Source: Lachnospiraceae bacterium (lineage in GTDB: Bacteria; Bacillota; Clostridia; Lachnospirales; Lachnospiraceae). From it: DNA of 64,000 nucleotides. The DNA lies in NCBI GenBank assembly GCA_015056865.1, contig SVFM01000013.1, positions 17,789 to 81,788 on the forward strand, read 5' to 3'. Shown one piece after another: positions 62,664-64,000 of this stretch (positions are counted from its first letter, which is position 1; the number at the start of each line of letters is the position of its first letter). The position numbers were made by a program, and so were the translations under genes. The notes below the pieces were generated by a model. It saw nothing but the letters and a program-made list of their open reading frames with translations. It made no database searches and was not told where the DNA came from.

Positions 62664-64000
62664 TTACTTCCCTCCATCCCATTTTATTACCACTGACTTA
62701 ACAGCTGTTGTCCAAATCGACGAAGAACCTGCTTTATGCCAATCTTCAAGCGTTCCCCCGATAGGATGTACACTAACGTGGCCTGGGCCATCATGAACAG
62801 CATAAACAACACCAGTTGCATTTAGCGCTTCTATTGTAGTCATCGCTGCACCCGGTTTCGGTACAGTAGAAAAAGAAAGTCCTTTTCCAGTCGTGGGATA
62901 CGCATCAACATCACGTTGACTTGGAGTCAAATTCCCTGGATTGGTACCACCATATCTGTATATTACTGTAGAACTTGGCTCAGAAGTAATCGCTGCAACT
63001 TTCTCTTTAGCTTTTTCTTCAGCCTTTGGTATTGATATAGAGAGAGATGGTGCTGTTATAGTATTATGTGTTGCTAGTCCCGCACAAACCAGTATGCCAC
63101 CAAGCAACAGAACACCCGATACAACATCCGCTGGGCCTGGCACAGGAGAGTCTACCTGTGAAACTCCTGCTGCTACTGCGAAGTAACCCCTAGCTTGCTG
63201 AATCGTTTGGATAAATGTACCCCATAGTTCTTTCCAGAATTGCCCTATAGGATCCACTCTGTTTACGGGATTGTTTCCACAGTACGCAAACATGTTAAAT
63301 CCCACGAGTCCCTGGCCGGTAGATGCATATCCGTCTGCATTCAAAAACCTTCCCACCCCGGGATCATAGTACCTGCTGTTCACATAATAGAATCCTGTCT
63401 CAGCATCATAGTAGTACCCTCTATACCGCAGGGGATTCACCTCTGCCATACTGCCTGTGGCACTTAAGATCTTCCCATAAGGATCATACTCATAGGATGC
63501 CGAGGCAGCTCCACTGCTGTCAACCAGCCTTACCACATCCCCCTGGCCATTTAAGATATAGTAGTAGGTTACTCCATTATACATCAGGGCATAAGGACTG
63601 CCGCTCTGGTCATAGAAGAAATACAAGGTATCTCCTGCACTGTAAACCTCCGTTTCCCCAGATAGGATCTCCCGAAGAGGCCTGCCGCTTTCCCAGATAT
63701 AACTGTGGGTCACCCCATCCACCGTCTTGCTCCTGCGGCTGCCGGATACATCATAGATATAGGAGATCACAGTGCCATCTGTGCTTTCCACCCTATCCAG
63801 CTTCCTGCCATCCACCCAGGTAAGGTTCCAGCGGCTGCCATTATAGTAGCTGGTGGGATTCCCTGCCCCATCATAGGTGATACTCTGGCCGTCATAAGCA
63901 GTCAGCAGATCCTTCCAGTCACTGTCCCCGTAAGTGTAGGTATGGCTGGTGGTTCCATCTGACATGGTCAGGATATTGCCGCCACTGTCATAGGTGTAGG
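62664..64000 (-). CDS. RHS-repeat polymorphic toxin, 3' part (5' end outside window)
   Basis: The frame is open to the window edge. It has YD repeats (YTYDSGGNI, YGDSDWKDLLTAYDG, SYIYDVSGSRRSK), then the RHS core end (RYRGYYYDAETGFYYVNSRYYDPGVGRFLNADG), NPVNRVDPIG, and a short hydrophobic stretch. The last 100 residues form the toxin domain (VIYRYGGTNPGN, GKGLSFSTVPKPG, VHDGPGHVSVHPIGG). The Arg, the SFST and a later acidic patch recall ADP-ribosyltransferases, weakly. The protein is likely secreted and delivers its C-terminus into rival cells. Confidence 0.85.
   Translation of the reverse strand, partial: YTYDSGGNILTMSDGTTSHTYTYGDSDWKDLLTAYDGQSITYDGAGNPTSYYNGSRWNLTWVDGRKLDRVESTDGTVISYIYDVSGSRRSKTVDGVTHSYIWESGRPLREILSGETEVYSAGDTLYFFYDQSGSPYALMYNGVTYYYILNGQGDVVRLVDSSGAASASYEYDPYGKILSATGSMAEVNPLRYRGYYYDAETGFYYVNSRYYDPGVGRFLNADGYASTGQGLVGFNMFAYCGNNPVNRVDPIGQFWKELWGTFIQTIQQARGYFAVAAGVSQVDSPVPGPADVVSGVLLLGGILVCAGLATHNTITAPSLSISIPKAEEKAKEKVAAITSEPSSTVIYRYGGTNPGNLTPSQRDVDAYPTTGKGLSFSTVPKPGAAMTTIEALNATGVVYAVHDGPGHVSVHPIGGTLEDWHKAGSSSIWTTAVKSVVIKWDGGK

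Overview
The window looks like a chromosomal segment of a carbohydrate-fermenting Firmicute, most likely a gut Lachnospiraceae (Clostridia). The basis is strong AAGGAGG ribosome sites, many AraC/LacI/DeoR sugar regulators, cytosolic glycosidases, an AMP-ligase/thiolase/CoA-transferase operon and a B12-dependent propanediol-utilisation (Pdu) microcompartment with a class II aldolase. The species cannot be fixed from sequence reading alone. No insertion sequence, prophage or CRISPR array was seen.

Layout. 1-7.5 kb: a partial glycosyltransferase, then an AraC regulator divergent from a five-gene operon (PIG-L deacetylase, TIM-barrel epimerase, NagB-like deaminase, PfkB kinase, class II aldolase) that reads as a complete N-acetyl-amino-sugar breakdown route without a transporter, then a second AraC regulator. 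7.5-12.4 kb: a reverse operon (TIM-barrel isomerase, Gfo/Idh dehydrogenase) behind an AraC-like direct-repeat operator, and a GH2 beta-galactosidase. 12.6-15.3 kb: an ECF S component with a P-loop nucleoside-kinase-like enzyme, and an auxin-efflux-type carrier. 15.3-20.9 kb: a reverse operon of thiolase, AMP-ligase, CoA-transferase, VOC epimerase-like protein and 3-hydroxyacyl-CoA dehydrogenase, headed by a 184-bp inverted repeat. 21.3-28.5 kb: LacI regulator, tRNA-Gln, LysR divergent from aspartase, an ArsP_2-type permease and an odd GH20-like protein. 28.6-37.2 kb: tRNA-Pro, a second GH2 enzyme, DUF554 protein, an esterase/DUF4432/MATE operon, a decayed gene, a small hydrophobic type I toxin with an antisense RNA, and tRNA-Gly.

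37.2-53.9 kb, all on the minus strand, is the Pdu microcompartment locus: pduCDE diol dehydratase, pduGH reactivase, pduO adenosyltransferase, pduU/V, an aldolase, an HbpS-like protein, pduP, a zinc alcohol dehydrogenase, four hexameric shell proteins, pduL, pduN, pduS, pduT, a DeoR regulator, and finally a ParA ATPase with a small Lys/Ala/Thr-rich partner. Two near-consensus promoters with identical flanking repeats drive pduC and pduU. Lactaldehyde made by the aldolase from deoxy-sugar phosphates (fucose or rhamnose) would be reduced to 1,2-propanediol, dehydrated to propionaldehyde in the shell, and converted to propionyl-CoA/propionyl-phosphate or propanol. Five enzymes carry shell-targeting amphipathic helices. 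The ParA plus disordered partner suggests an McdAB-like system that spaces the microcompartments in the cell; this is the most interesting signal in the window.

54-64 kb: an Rpn-type nuclease, a Gfo/Idh enzyme divergent from an AraC regulator, a DUF3892 protein, a four-gene surface-polysaccharide operon (FAD enzyme, two glycosyltransferases, DegT aminotransferase), and at the edge the 3' part of an RHS polymorphic toxin with its immunity gene.
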